Assembly: GCA_011065235.1 (NCBI GenBank)
Contig: JAAKFB010000058.1
Span: 1 to 9,242, forward strand
DNA: 9,242 nt
Direction: 5' to 3'
Source of the DNA: Chlamydiota bacterium
Lineage (GTDB): Bacteria > Chlamydiota > Chlamydiia > Chlamydiales > Rhabdochlamydiaceae
Under the pieces are notes generated by a model. That model saw only the letters and a program-made list of their open reading frames with translations, did no database searches and had not been told where the DNA came from. Below are positions 1-6,401 of this stretch, in pieces. Positions within the stretch are counted from its first letter, which is position 1. Every line of letters begins with the position of its first letter. A program made the translations under genes and the position numbers.

Positions 1-231
1 GCGAAAATTATGTTCAGCCGCGCAGCTATCAATCAGAGAAAAATCCGCGAAGGGGGCAAGGTGGGAGATGCCATGCCTCCGATGAAGATCCAAGTGGATG
101 GCGGGATTGACGACAAGACAGCAAAGCAATGTATCGACGCAGGAGCCAATGTGCTTGTTGCGGGAACCTATCTCTTTGGAGCTCCTCAAATGCGTCCCCG
201 GATTGAAACACTGCGAGGGCTTGCAACATGA
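1..231 (+). CDS. rpe: Ribulose-phosphate 3-epimerase, C-terminal part
   Basis: This is the 3' end of a gene that enters from outside the window; only about 76 codons are present. The product would interconvert ribulose 5-phosphate and xylulose 5-phosphate in the cytosolic pentose phosphate pathway. The visible part carries the closing TIM-barrel signature of the family: the segment IQVDGGIDDKTAKQCIDAGA, with the acidic VDGGI strand that contributes a metal/catalytic aspartate, followed by ANVLVAGTYLFGA, the phosphate-binding end of the barrel. The first 20 or so residues resemble the family only loosely. The stop overlaps the next start (ATGA, 228-231), so translation is probably coupled to yvcK. 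An rpe gene just before efp, accB and accC is the arrangement known in Chlamydia, which supports the call over other TIM-barrel epimerases. Confidence 0.85.
   Translation, partial: AKIMFSRAAINQRKIREGGKVGDAMPPMKIQVDGGIDDKTAKQCIDAGANVLVAGTYLFGAPQMRPRIETLRGLAT
215..219 (+). promoter_or_regulatory. Ribosome binding site of yvcK
   Basis: GAGGG lies 8 bases before the ATG at 228, inside the last codons of rpe. It fixes the yvcK start at the ATGA overlap. Confidence 0.6.
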
Positions 232-1190
232 CAAAAGTCGTCGTCATTGGCGGAGGAACGGGGAATTTTGCTGTCTTGAGCGGCTTAAAAAAATTCCCTG
301 TCGAGCTCTGCGCCATTGTGTCGATGGCTGACGACGGGGGAAGCACGGGCATCCTGCGCGATGAGCTCGGGGTTTTGCCACCCGGTGATGTTAGGCAGTG
401 CCTTGTCGCTCTTTCCGATTCTTCTAGTCTAATGCGCAGTCTTGTCAACTACCGCTTCGAAAATGGAGGCCTTGGGGGACATAGCTTTGGCAATTTGCTC
501 CTCTCTGCTCTTGAAAAAGTGACCGGTAGTTTTGAAAAGGCAGTCGAAGAAATGGGGCGGATTCTCGTCATCAAAGGGAAAGTCATCCCGGTCACCACGC
601 ATCAAGTGCGCCTCAAGATGATTCTCAACAATCGAAAAATTCTCGAAGGCGAAAAAGAGATCTACCTTTCTCAAGAGATCGACAAAGGATATAAAAACAT
701 CTATCTCGAACCCTACCCAGAAGCAAATCCGCATGCGATTGAAGAAATTCAAAAAGCGGATTATCTAGTGCTCGGTCCTGGTGGTTTGCACACCTCATTG
801 ATTCCCAATTTACTCGTAGAAGGAGTGAGCACGGCAATCTGTGAATCGAAAGCGAAAAAAATCTTTGTGGTCAATTTGATGAACCGCAAAGGGCAGACAA
901 CGGACTTCAAAGTCGGAGATTATTTATCTGAAATCGCTCCCTACATCGATCCCGATATCTTTGATCATATCTTAGTGAATAATCAAAGCCCTCCAGAAGA
1001 GCTTTTAGACGTCTATGCTGAAGAAGGGACTCTTGTTGAAAATGATATTGAAGATGACAGGCTCGTGACAGCGCCGCTCCTCGGAGACTGGAAAGAGGGA
1101 CCAAAAATAGATCTCATCAAAAGAAATTTGATCCGGCACGATCCGGAAAAATTAGCTGCGGAGTTGATGAAAATTGTTAATCGTGTTTGA
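228..1190 (+). CDS. yvcK: YvcK/CofD-family UDP-sugar-binding regulator (gluconeogenesis factor)
   Basis: The 320-residue product is full length for the YvcK family, which is related to the CofD 2-phospho-L-lactate transferases. In Bacillus and mycobacteria YvcK binds UDP-GlcNAc, is needed for growth on gluconeogenic carbon and affects cell-wall precursor flux and shape; no enzymatic activity is established. Visible motifs are the Rossmann-like VVVIGGGTGN (residues 4-13), SMADDGGSTG (32-41), PPGDVRQ (51-57), GHSFGNL (84-90), PVTTHQVRL (121-129) and LGPGGLHTSLIPNLL (182-196). The family usually has GPGSLYTS where this protein has GPGGLHTS. The start is the ATG in the ATGA overlap with rpe, and the end overlaps the next gene by 17 bases. 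A regulator of carbon flow and wall precursors inside a chlamydial rpe-accC block is notable because chlamydiae make little or modified peptidoglycan. Its job here is inferred only from the family. Confidence 0.92.
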   Translation: MTKVVVIGGGTGNFAVLSGLKKFPVELCAIVSMADDGGSTGILRDELGVLPPGDVRQCLVALSDSSSLMRSLVNYRFENGGLGGHSFGNLLLSALEKVTGSFEKAVEEMGRILVIKGKVIPVTTHQVRLKMILNNRKILEGEKEIYLSQEIDKGYKNIYLEPYPEANPHAIEEIQKADYLVLGPGGLHTSLIPNLLVEGVSTAICESKAKKIFVVNLMNRKGQTTDFKVGDYLSEIAPYIDPDIFDHILVNNQSPPEELLDVYAEEGTLVENDIEDDRLVTAPLLGDWKEGPKIDLIKRNLIRHDPEKLAAELMKIVNRV

Positions 1191-1824
1191 TCTCGATGAT
1201 ACTTTGATTGAAACATCAAAATGTCTCACACCGCATTATCTGAAAATGGCTTTCGAAGCTACTCAGCGTGCAGGATTTGATGGAAAATTTGAGACGCTCG
1301 TTCAGATCAATGCAAAAGCCCTCTCGTCGCGCCTGGCGCTCAAAGAATTTATCGGCAATCACTCAAATGCAACTCAAATTTTTAATTCCGCCCTTGAAGC
1401 GATGAAAACCCCCATCCCCGAGGAAATTTGCCTAGATATTGTTCCTGGGGCTTTAGAGGTCCTCGATCATCTGCAAGAGACTCATGATCTGGCACTCGTG
1501 ACCGCGGGAGACCTCCATTTGCAGCTTCAAAAGATGAAAAAAGCTGGTATTCAACCAGAGCGATTTAGTAAACTAGTTGTTGGAACCAGGCCGACTAAAA
1601 AATTTGATTACCAGATGGTTCTAGAGGAGCTCGCAATCGATCCCAGCCAAGGAATTGTCTGCGGCGATCGCGTCTCTGTGGACCTGACTCCAGCAAAAGA
1701 GATCGGCCTGTTTACAGTCCATTTTCGCAATGGGCGAGGGAGGATCCACGATGCCCCAAAAGAAAGTGTGGATTTGACTATCCATCAATTAAACGAACTA
1801 TGCGAGGTTTTTGTTGAGCAATAA
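1174..1824 (+). CDS. HAD-superfamily hydrolase, phosphoglycolate phosphatase-like
   Basis: The 216-residue product has the four HAD motifs: motif I FDLDDTL (nucleophile D6, acid D8), motif II as T110 in LALVTAGD, motif III lysine in KKFDYQ (142-143), and motif IV GDRVSVD (D165 and D170). The segment between motifs I and II is helical and long enough for a C1-type cap, as in phosphoglycolate phosphatase and beta-phosphoglucomutase relatives. It should remove phosphate from a small cytosolic metabolite, but the substrate cannot be read from sequence. An in-frame TGA at 1168-1170 leaves TTG at 1174 as the only start that keeps motif I whole, with GGAG at 1160-1163 as ribosome binding site. The gene overlaps yvcK by 17 bases, and its own end overlaps the start of efp, so it is firmly embedded in the operon. 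Confidence 0.87.
   Translation: MLIVFDLDDTLIETSKCLTPHYLKMAFEATQRAGFDGKFETLVQINAKALSSRLALKEFIGNHSNATQIFNSALEAMKTPIPEEICLDIVPGALEVLDHLQETHDLALVTAGDLHLQLQKMKKAGIQPERFSKLVVGTRPTKKFDYQMVLEELAIDPSQGIVCGDRVSVDLTPAKEIGLFTVHFRNGRGRIHDAPKESVDLTIHQLNELCEVFVEQ
1804..1807 (+). promoter_or_regulatory. Ribosome binding site deciding the efp TTG start
   Basis: GAGG lies 6 bases before TTG 1814 and only 3 before TTG 1811, inside the last codons of the HAD gene. It is the reason for preferring 1814. Confidence 0.45.
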
Positions 1825-2392
1825 GACTAAAGCACCCTTGACGAGTAATCAGATGACCCCTGGGATCATGATTTCTCTCGATAAGAAAATTTATCGCGTG
1901 GAATCCGCTGTGAAAGTGACTGTCGCAAAAGGGACCCCTTTCATCAAAACTAAGCTAAAAAATATGATGACCGATGAGGTCATTGAAAAGAACTTCAAAG
2001 AGTCGCAAACCGTTCAAGAAGTCACTTTGGATGAGAGGCATCTGGAATTTTTGTACATTGAAGGCAAAGATTATCTCTTCCTCGATATTGGCAATTTAAA
2101 AAAAATTCTTGTCCCCAAGAATATCATCGGAGACAAAGTCAATTACATTAAAGAAGGAATCGAAGTCAAAGCGATGTTTTATGGAGAGGCGATTTTTTCG
2201 GTAGAATTGCCGCAGTTCCTCGAGTTAATGATCGTGAAGACCGACAGCAGTGAACACGTCGCTCAAATGTCCAACGCGACGAAAGTCGCATACTTAGAAA
2301 CAGGGGCAAAAATCGAAGTTCCTCTCTTTATGGAGACAGGAGATATCGTCAAAGTGGACACTTCTTCAAATGATTTCATTCAAAGGGTCTAA
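1814..2392 (+). CDS. efp: Elongation factor P, chlamydial EF-P1 type
   Basis: EF-P binds the ribosome between the P and E sites and rescues stalling at polyproline stretches. The product (192 residues from this start) has the three beta-barrel domains: N-terminal KOW-like domain with PGIMISLDKKIYRVE, then FIKTKLKN, a middle OB domain with LEFLYIEGKDYLFLDI, and a C-terminal OB domain ending ETGDIVKVDTSSNDFIQRV. The loop usually written PGKG is VAKG here, so the tip lysine that is modified in other bacteria appears kept, but its flanks differ. LELMIVKTD and the overall divergence match the EF-P1 paralog I recall from Chlamydia (CT122); chlamydiae carry a second EF-P elsewhere. Start choice: TTG at 1811 and TTG at 1814 are both possible; GAGG at 1804-1807 is better spaced for 1814. 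ATG at 1853 would also leave most of domain I but has no clear ribosome binding site. Confidence 0.9.
   Translation: MSNKTKAPLTSNQMTPGIMISLDKKIYRVESAVKVTVAKGTPFIKTKLKNMMTDEVIEKNFKESQTVQEVTLDERHLEFLYIEGKDYLFLDIGNLKKILVPKNIIGDKVNYIKEGIEVKAMFYGEAIFSVELPQFLELMIVKTDSSEHVAQMSNATKVAYLETGAKIEVPLFMETGDIVKVDTSSNDFIQRV
2382..2387 (+). promoter_or_regulatory. Ribosome binding site of accB
   Basis: AAAGGG ends 8 bases before the accB ATG at 2396, inside the last codons of efp. Confidence 0.45.
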
Positions 2393-2395
2393 TTT

Positions 2396-2851
2396 ATGGA
2401 CATGAAACAAATCAAAGAGCTCATGGCTGCCATGGAAAAGGCAGGGCTCAAAAAAATACGAATCAAAGAAGAAAAAGGATTCGAAGTCGAGCTCGAACGC
2501 CATGGAGAGCACGCTCCAACGCCCCACGTGCGTCACCATGAACCCACACACCATTTTACACCAGCGCCTGCAGCTACTCCTCACCGCCCCGCTTCTGAAG
2601 AAGAGGCCCCCAAAGAAGGTTCCTTTGTTTCCTCTCCGATGGTTGGAACTTTTTACGCCTCTCCCTCTCCCGATGATCCGATCTATGTCAAAGTTGGAGA
2701 TGAGGTAGATGAAGAGACCGTTGTCTGCATCATTGAAGCGATGAAAGTGATGAATGAAGTCAAGGCGGGTAAAAAAGGAAAAATTGCAGAAATCTGCGTC
2801 GATAGTGCAGATCCTGTTGAGTTTGGAACACACCTTTTTAGAATTGTATGA
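2396..2851 (+). CDS. accB: Biotin carboxyl carrier protein of acetyl-CoA carboxylase
   Basis: The 151-residue product carries biotin between the carboxylase (AccC) and carboxyltransferase subunits in the first step of fatty acid synthesis. The N-terminal segment MDMKQIKELMAAMEKAGLKKI (residues 1-21) is the usual AccB helix. The biotinyl domain fills residues 78-151: SSPMVGTFY, VGDEV, then the EAMKVMNEV motif with the biotin-accepting lysine at K117. These parts are joined by a proline-rich linker (36-64) that holds eight histidines (36, 39, 44, 47, 48, 52, 53, 63), whereas most AccB linkers are Ala/Pro/Glu rich. It begins 3 bases after efp and its TGA overlaps the accC ATG. The pair accB-accC is a standard operon and this entry is secure. 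Confidence 0.96.
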   Translation: MDMKQIKELMAAMEKAGLKKIRIKEEKGFEVELERHGEHAPTPHVRHHEPTHHFTPAPAATPHRPASEEEAPKEGSFVSSPMVGTFYASPSPDDPIYVKVGDEVDEETVVCIIEAMKVMNEVKAGKKGKIAEICVDSADPVEFGTHLFRIV

Positions 2852-4218
2852 AAAAAGTTCTCATAGCGAATCGCGGCGAAATTGCTGTCAGAATCATCCG
2901 CGCGTGTCACGATATGGGACTCGAAACCGTGGCGGTCTATTCCAAAGCGGATGCCGAAGCCCTTCATGTCCTCCATGCTGATGAGGCCATTTGCATTGGA
3001 AACGCTTCTGCAACAGAATCCTACTTAAAAATCTCCAATATCCTCTCCGCTTGTGAGATCACAGGAGCTGATGCGATCCATCCTGGATTTGGTTTCCTAA
3101 GTGAAAACGCCAATTTTGCCTCTATTTGCGATAGCTGCGGAATCAATTTCATCGGCCCTTCTCATGAGACCATTGCGCTGCTCGGGAATAAAGCTGAAGC
3201 CAAAGCGATTGCTAAAAGTGCCAAATGCCCCATCATTCCCGGATCCGATGGCATTGTCGAAGATGCCAAAGAAGGACTGGAAGTTGCAAAAAAACTCGGG
3301 TATCCCATCTTCATTAAAGCCTCTGCAGGAGGCGGGGGAAAAGGGATCCGCATTGCCCATGATCCCGATGAATTCATCCGCCAATTTGCTGCTGCACGAA
3401 CAGAGGCTGAAGTCAACTTTGGCAATCCCGATATCTACCTAGAAAAAATGATCATCGATCCCCGTCATATTGAAATCCAAATCATTGGGGATAAGCACGG
3501 CAATTACGTCTATCTCGGCGAGAGGGACTGCACCATCCAAAGGCGTCGCCAAAAACTCATTGAAGAGACTCCTAGCCCCGTTTTAACTCCCTCCATGCGG
3601 AAAAAAATAGGGGAAGCTGCTATCGCTGTTGTCAAAGCGGCCAACTACCACTCTGTGGGAACCGTTGAGTTTCTGCTCGATGCCAAGAAAAACTTCTATT
3701 TCATGGAAGTCAATACGCGGATCCAAGTCGAGCACACGATCACAGAAGAGCTCACAGGGATCGATCTCGTCTGCGAACAGATCAAAATCGCAAACGGAGA
3801 CAAACTTAGCTTTAAACAACGTGACGTCACTTTTAAAGGGCATGTGATCCAATGCCGCATCAACGCAGAAGATCCATCCAAGAATTTTGCCCCATCGCCC
3901 GGCGTACTCGAATTTTTTATTCCTCCTGGTGGTCCCCATGTTCGGATGGATACCGCGTGTTATTCCGGCTATAAAGTGCCTCCTCACTACGATTCGATGA
4001 TCGCTAAGCTCATCGTCCATGGAAAAGATAGAGAAGATGCCATTCGCATAGCTAAAAGAGCTTTGCGCGAGTTTCACATTGGGGGAGTGAAGACCACCAT
4101 TCCCTTCCACCAATACATGTTCGAAAATGATAACTTTTTGAAGAACGATTATACGATCAATTACATCGATCAGTTAGTTCTCGATGGGTGCACCTTCATT
4201 CCCGCTGATTATGAATAA
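2848..4218 (+). CDS. accC: Biotin carboxylase subunit of acetyl-CoA carboxylase
   Basis: The 456-residue product uses ATP and bicarbonate to carboxylate biotin on AccB; E. coli AccC has 449 residues, so it is full length. The N-terminal domain starts KKVLIANRGEIAVRIIRA. The ATP-grasp domain has K157, the glycine loop GGGGKG (161-166), H207, E274 and E287. The signature ERDCTIQRRRQKLIEE spans 225-240. Catalytic residues are in NTRIQVEH (R291, Q293, E295) and CRINAEDP (R337). E. coli reads VEHPVTE where this protein reads VEHTITE, a small difference next to the active site. The start is the ATG in the ATGA overlap with accB (2848-2851), with no clear ribosome binding site of its own, so reinitiation after accB is likely. 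The end overlaps hpt by 8 bases. Confidence 0.97.
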   Translation: MKKVLIANRGEIAVRIIRACHDMGLETVAVYSKADAEALHVLHADEAICIGNASATESYLKISNILSACEITGADAIHPGFGFLSENANFASICDSCGINFIGPSHETIALLGNKAEAKAIAKSAKCPIIPGSDGIVEDAKEGLEVAKKLGYPIFIKASAGGGGKGIRIAHDPDEFIRQFAAARTEAEVNFGNPDIYLEKMIIDPRHIEIQIIGDKHGNYVYLGERDCTIQRRRQKLIEETPSPVLTPSMRKKIGEAAIAVVKAANYHSVGTVEFLLDAKKNFYFMEVNTRIQVEHTITEELTGIDLVCEQIKIANGDKLSFKQRDVTFKGHVIQCRINAEDPSKNFAPSPGVLEFFIPPGGPHVRMDTACYSGYKVPPHYDSMIAKLIVHGKDREDAIRIAKRALREFHIGGVKTTIPFHQYMFENDNFLKNDYTINYIDQLVLDGCTFIPADYE

Positions 4219-4723
4219 GACCCTCCTCATCTCCGAAAGTGCAATTGCCCAGAAAGTCACAGAGATGGCAGCCCGGCTCAACCGCGAATATGCAAACACC
4301 CCACTGACCATTGTTGCCATCCTGAAAGGGGCATTTTGCCTTTTGGCAGATCTCATTCGTAAGTTAGACATGCCCGTTGAAATCGAATTCATCCAAGCTT
4401 CGAGTTATGGGATGCGAGGGACAACCCCAGGGCCACTCGAATTGCACGGAACAGAATCCTTTAACGTCGCTGGCAAGCACGTTGTGCTCCTCGATGACAT
4501 TTATGACACAGGCGCAACCATCAGCAAAGCATGTCACGCTCTGCAGAAACAACAGCCCAAAACACTCAAGACATGCGTGCTTCTCAAAAAAAAGAGAGCC
4601 CCCGAGGGTGATGTGACACCCGATTATGTTTGCTTTGACATCGAAGACCACTTTGTCGTAGGCTATGGCCTAGACTACAAAGAACAGGGTCGAGGACTCA
4701 AAGCCATATACGCAGTTACATGA
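4211..4723 (+). CDS. hpt: Hypoxanthine-guanine phosphoribosyltransferase
   Basis: The 170-residue product belongs to the type I phosphoribosyltransferases and would make IMP and GMP from hypoxanthine or guanine and PRPP. Visible motifs are AILKGAF (36-42, the LKG pyrophosphate loop), SSYG (64-67), the PRPP-binding VVLLDDIYDTGAT (91-103, acidic pair D95-D96), the lysine stretch at 126-128 and DHFVVGYGLDY (146-156) at the purine pocket. A longer version from ATG 4184 would add nine residues (MGAPSFPLI), but MNKTLLISESAI aligns with the normal N-terminus of bacterial Hpt, so 4211 is preferred. It overlaps accC by 8 bases and rfbA by 4. Purine salvage is not expected in Chlamydia trachomatis as I recall it, so this marks a less reduced chlamydial lineage. 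Confidence 0.92.
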   Translation: MNKTLLISESAIAQKVTEMAARLNREYANTPLTIVAILKGAFCLLADLIRKLDMPVEIEFIQASSYGMRGTTPGPLELHGTESFNVAGKHVVLLDDIYDTGATISKACHALQKQQPKTLKTCVLLKKKRAPEGDVTPDYVCFDIEDHFVVGYGLDYKEQGRGLKAIYAVT

Positions 4724-5598
4724 AAGGAATCATCCTAGCGGGTGGGAGAGGATCACGTCTTTATCCCATCACAAAAGCCACTTGCAAACAGCTTTTGCCG
4801 ATCTACGACAAGCCGATGATCTATTATCCCTTGTCCAACTTGATGCAAGCTGGCATCCGCGACATCCTACTCATCTCAACACCCGAAGATAAATCCGATT
4901 TCCAAAAACTGCTCAAAGATGGAAGCCAATGGGGGATTTCGATTTCCTATGATGTGCAAGAAGAGCCCCGCGGCATCGCCGATTGCTTTTGTATAGGAGA
5001 GTCATTCATCGGGAAAGACCCCGTTGCGCTTATCTTGGGAGATAACCTCTTCTATGGCCATAATCTTCAAGCAACCCTTCAACATGCCAAATCCTTCGAT
5101 ACAGGAGGGATGATTTTCGGCTACGAAGTGCGAGACCCCCAAAGATATGGGGTGATTGCGTTTGATAGCGATCAAAACATCATCGACATCATTGAAAAAC
5201 CCGCCGTCCCGCCATCTCGCTTCGCCGTGACAGGGCTCTATTTCTATGATAACCAAGTGATCGACATCGCCAAAAGCCTCAAACCTTCTGCGCGCGGCGA
5301 ATTTGAGATCACGGATGTCAACGTCGCCTATCTCAAGCAAGGCAACCTCAGTTGCCATCTCTTTGAGAGGGGCTTTGCCTGGCTTGACACGGGAACACCC
5401 GATGCGATGCAAGAAGCTGCAAGCTACGTCCAAACGATCCAGCATCGCCAAGGCATCAAGATTGGGTGCGTGGAAGAGACCGCCTATCAGGTGGGCTATA
5501 TCGATGAGGAGCAATTGCGTCTTCTCGCAGAAAACCTCTCTTGCTCTGAGTATGGGGATTATCTTCTCAAGTGTTGCCCTTTAGAACTCGCAAAATAA
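4720..5598 (+). CDS. rfbA: Glucose-1-phosphate thymidylyltransferase (RmlA type)
   Basis: The 292-residue product matches RmlA in length and layout and should form dTDP-glucose from dTTP and glucose 1-phosphate, the first step to dTDP-rhamnose and related sugars. Motifs: KGIILAGGRGSRLYP (2-16, nucleotide loop), CKQLLPIYDKPMIYYPLS (22-39), QEEPRGIAD (80-88), LILGDNLFYG (104-113, metal aspartate D108), IIEKP, and FAWLDTGT. Two loop residues differ from the common GGSGTRL (GGRGSRL here), which may affect nucleotide contacts but does not look inactivating. It starts in an ATGA overlap with hpt and is the last gene of the train. The partner genes rmlB, rmlC and rmlD are not in the window, so the end product is unknown; another nucleoside-diphosphate sugar cannot be excluded. 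Confidence 0.92.
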   Translation: MKGIILAGGRGSRLYPITKATCKQLLPIYDKPMIYYPLSNLMQAGIRDILLISTPEDKSDFQKLLKDGSQWGISISYDVQEEPRGIADCFCIGESFIGKDPVALILGDNLFYGHNLQATLQHAKSFDTGGMIFGYEVRDPQRYGVIAFDSDQNIIDIIEKPAVPPSRFAVTGLYFYDNQVIDIAKSLKPSARGEFEITDVNVAYLKQGNLSCHLFERGFAWLDTGTPDAMQEAASYVQTIQHRQGIKIGCVEETAYQVGYIDEEQLRLLAENLSCSEYGDYLLKCCPLELAK

Positions 5599-5601
5599 AA
5601 A

Positions 5602-5638
5602 AACCACAGAGATCACAGAGATCACAGAGAAAAAAAAT
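5602..5638 (+). repeat. CACAGAGAT tandem repeat, left arm of an inverted repeat
   Basis: The 9-base unit CACAGAGAT occurs 2.9 times at 5605-5630, preceded by AAC and followed by AGAG and eight A residues. With one unit removed, this arm matches the reverse complement of 6280-6307 at 24 of 28 positions. The two arms face each other across the unrecognised gene at 5665-6267. Similar ACCACAGAG-type repeats turn up between genes in many bacteria; their role here is unknown. Confidence 0.75.
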
Positions 5639-5655
5639 GTAAAATTTTTAAGATT

Positions 5656-5661
5656 GAGGGG
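5656..5661 (+). promoter_or_regulatory. Ribosome binding site of the unrecognised gene at 5665
   Basis: GAGGGG sits 3 bases before the ATG at 5665. The match is strong but the spacing is short. It is the main support for this start. Confidence 0.45.
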
Positions 5662-5664
5662 CAG

Positions 5665-6267
5665 ATGAGTACAACGACACAGTTTTCTTTAAAAGTTCAG
5701 CCAATTATTGAGAAGTCTCATTACAGAGAAATTTATCTTGATGAAAAAAATTTCGAATCTGTCAAAACTCTTTGCGAAAACCGAACAAATATGGCAGGCT
5801 TTTTTAAAGCTTCCGTTTTGCCAATTCGGACAGATGTGACTTTTCTCCTTTCAGATTTACTCCTTCCGAATTTCATCAATGGAGCTCTAAAAATTAACGA
5901 TAGGTATATACGTAACATAGCTGGGTTGCTCAGTTTTGTTTGGGACATTAGTACGCTACCTTTGCGATTGATCACATACATTCCTCGACACATCTACAAC
6001 CTTTCTGTTAAGCAAAAAGAGCATCCTCTTATTCCCTATCTTAAAGAGAATGGATTCCCCAAAGAGATGCAAACGGGGCTATTCAAAATAGAGCTTCTTA
6101 AGAAGTGTAAAATTCCAGGAGCAACTCTTAAAGATGAAAAGACTCATGTTAACGGCTTCCAATACAAAATCGAACTGGCAGATAGGGAATCGCCTATTTT
6201 CTGTCCTCTTGAGGGGACTATTGAAAACGGACTTAGTACCTTGAGTTCAAATTTGATTGGATGGTGA
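5665..6267 (+). CDS. Unrecognised protein, AT-rich, repeat-flanked
   Basis: I do not recognise this 200-residue product. There is no clear signal peptide. Residues 1-80 are mixed and largely polar, with a short hydrophobic stretch around 59-72 (FLLSDLLLPNFI). A longer hydrophobic, possibly membrane-associated stretch lies at about 84-112 (AGLLSFVWDISTLPLRLITY, then IPRHI). The rest is polar and lysine-rich. The ATG has a GAGGGG ribosome binding site. Four sampled lines of this gene have about 35% G+C against about 49% for four sampled lines of the operon, and the gene is bracketed by inverted CACAGAG repeats. That suggests separate ancestry or a lineage-specific gene. A secreted effector or inclusion-membrane-like protein is a possibility for chlamydiae, but nothing in the sequence proves it. 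A truncated 3' end is also possible, because the stop lies only 12 bases before the right repeat. Confidence 0.6.
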   Translation: MSTTTQFSLKVQPIIEKSHYREIYLDEKNFESVKTLCENRTNMAGFFKASVLPIRTDVTFLLSDLLLPNFINGALKINDRYIRNIAGLLSFVWDISTLPLRLITYIPRHIYNLSVKQKEHPLIPYLKENGFPKEMQTGLFKIELLKKCKIPGATLKDEKTHVNGFQYKIELADRESPIFCPLEGTIENGLSTLSSNLIGW

Positions 6268-6279
6268 ACAGAGAATTCT

Positions 6280-6307
6280 ATTTTTTTTCTCTATGTATTC
6301 TGTGGTT
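6280..6307 (-). repeat. Right arm of the CACAGAG inverted repeat
   Basis: Read on the minus strand this is AACCACAG followed by a diverged unit, then AGAG, eight A and T, the same layout as 5602-5638 but one 9-base unit shorter. It starts 12 bases after the stop of the gene at 5665-6267. Confidence 0.7.
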
Positions 6308-6395
6308 ATACCACGCTCGGTCAGGTTTTGTGAATTTAGACTTGGCAAAGTCACAGCCAGTCCAAATTTGCAAAAGCTGACCGAGCGAGATATAA
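6306..6395. repeat. 90-base imperfect palindrome between convergent genes
   Basis: The arms 6306-6337 and 6364-6395 match as inverted copies at 27 of 32 positions, with a core of CGCTCGGTCAG against CTGACCGAGCG. Pairing continues inward (GACTTGG at 6339-6345 with CCAGTC at 6357-6362), leaving a loop of about 11 bases. It lies between the plus-strand gene ending at 6267 and the minus-strand YitT gene ending at 6402. A two-way terminator or a small mobile element remnant are both possible; there is no classic T run directly after the stem. Confidence 0.7.
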
Positions 6396-6401
6396 TTTTT
6401 A

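Noticed and set aside
29..448. Minus-strand open frame of 139 codons opposite rpe and yvcK.
   Set aside because: It is a shadow of two well supported genes on the plus strand; its sequence looks like antisense translation.
4184..4210. Longer hpt start adding nine residues.
   Set aside because: The extra residues do not fit the family N-terminus and no ribosome binding site is seen; ATG 4211 matches known Hpt proteins.
5602..5638. CRISPR-like array at the CACAGAGAT repeats.
   Set aside because: The units are directly adjacent without spacers and only 9 bases long.
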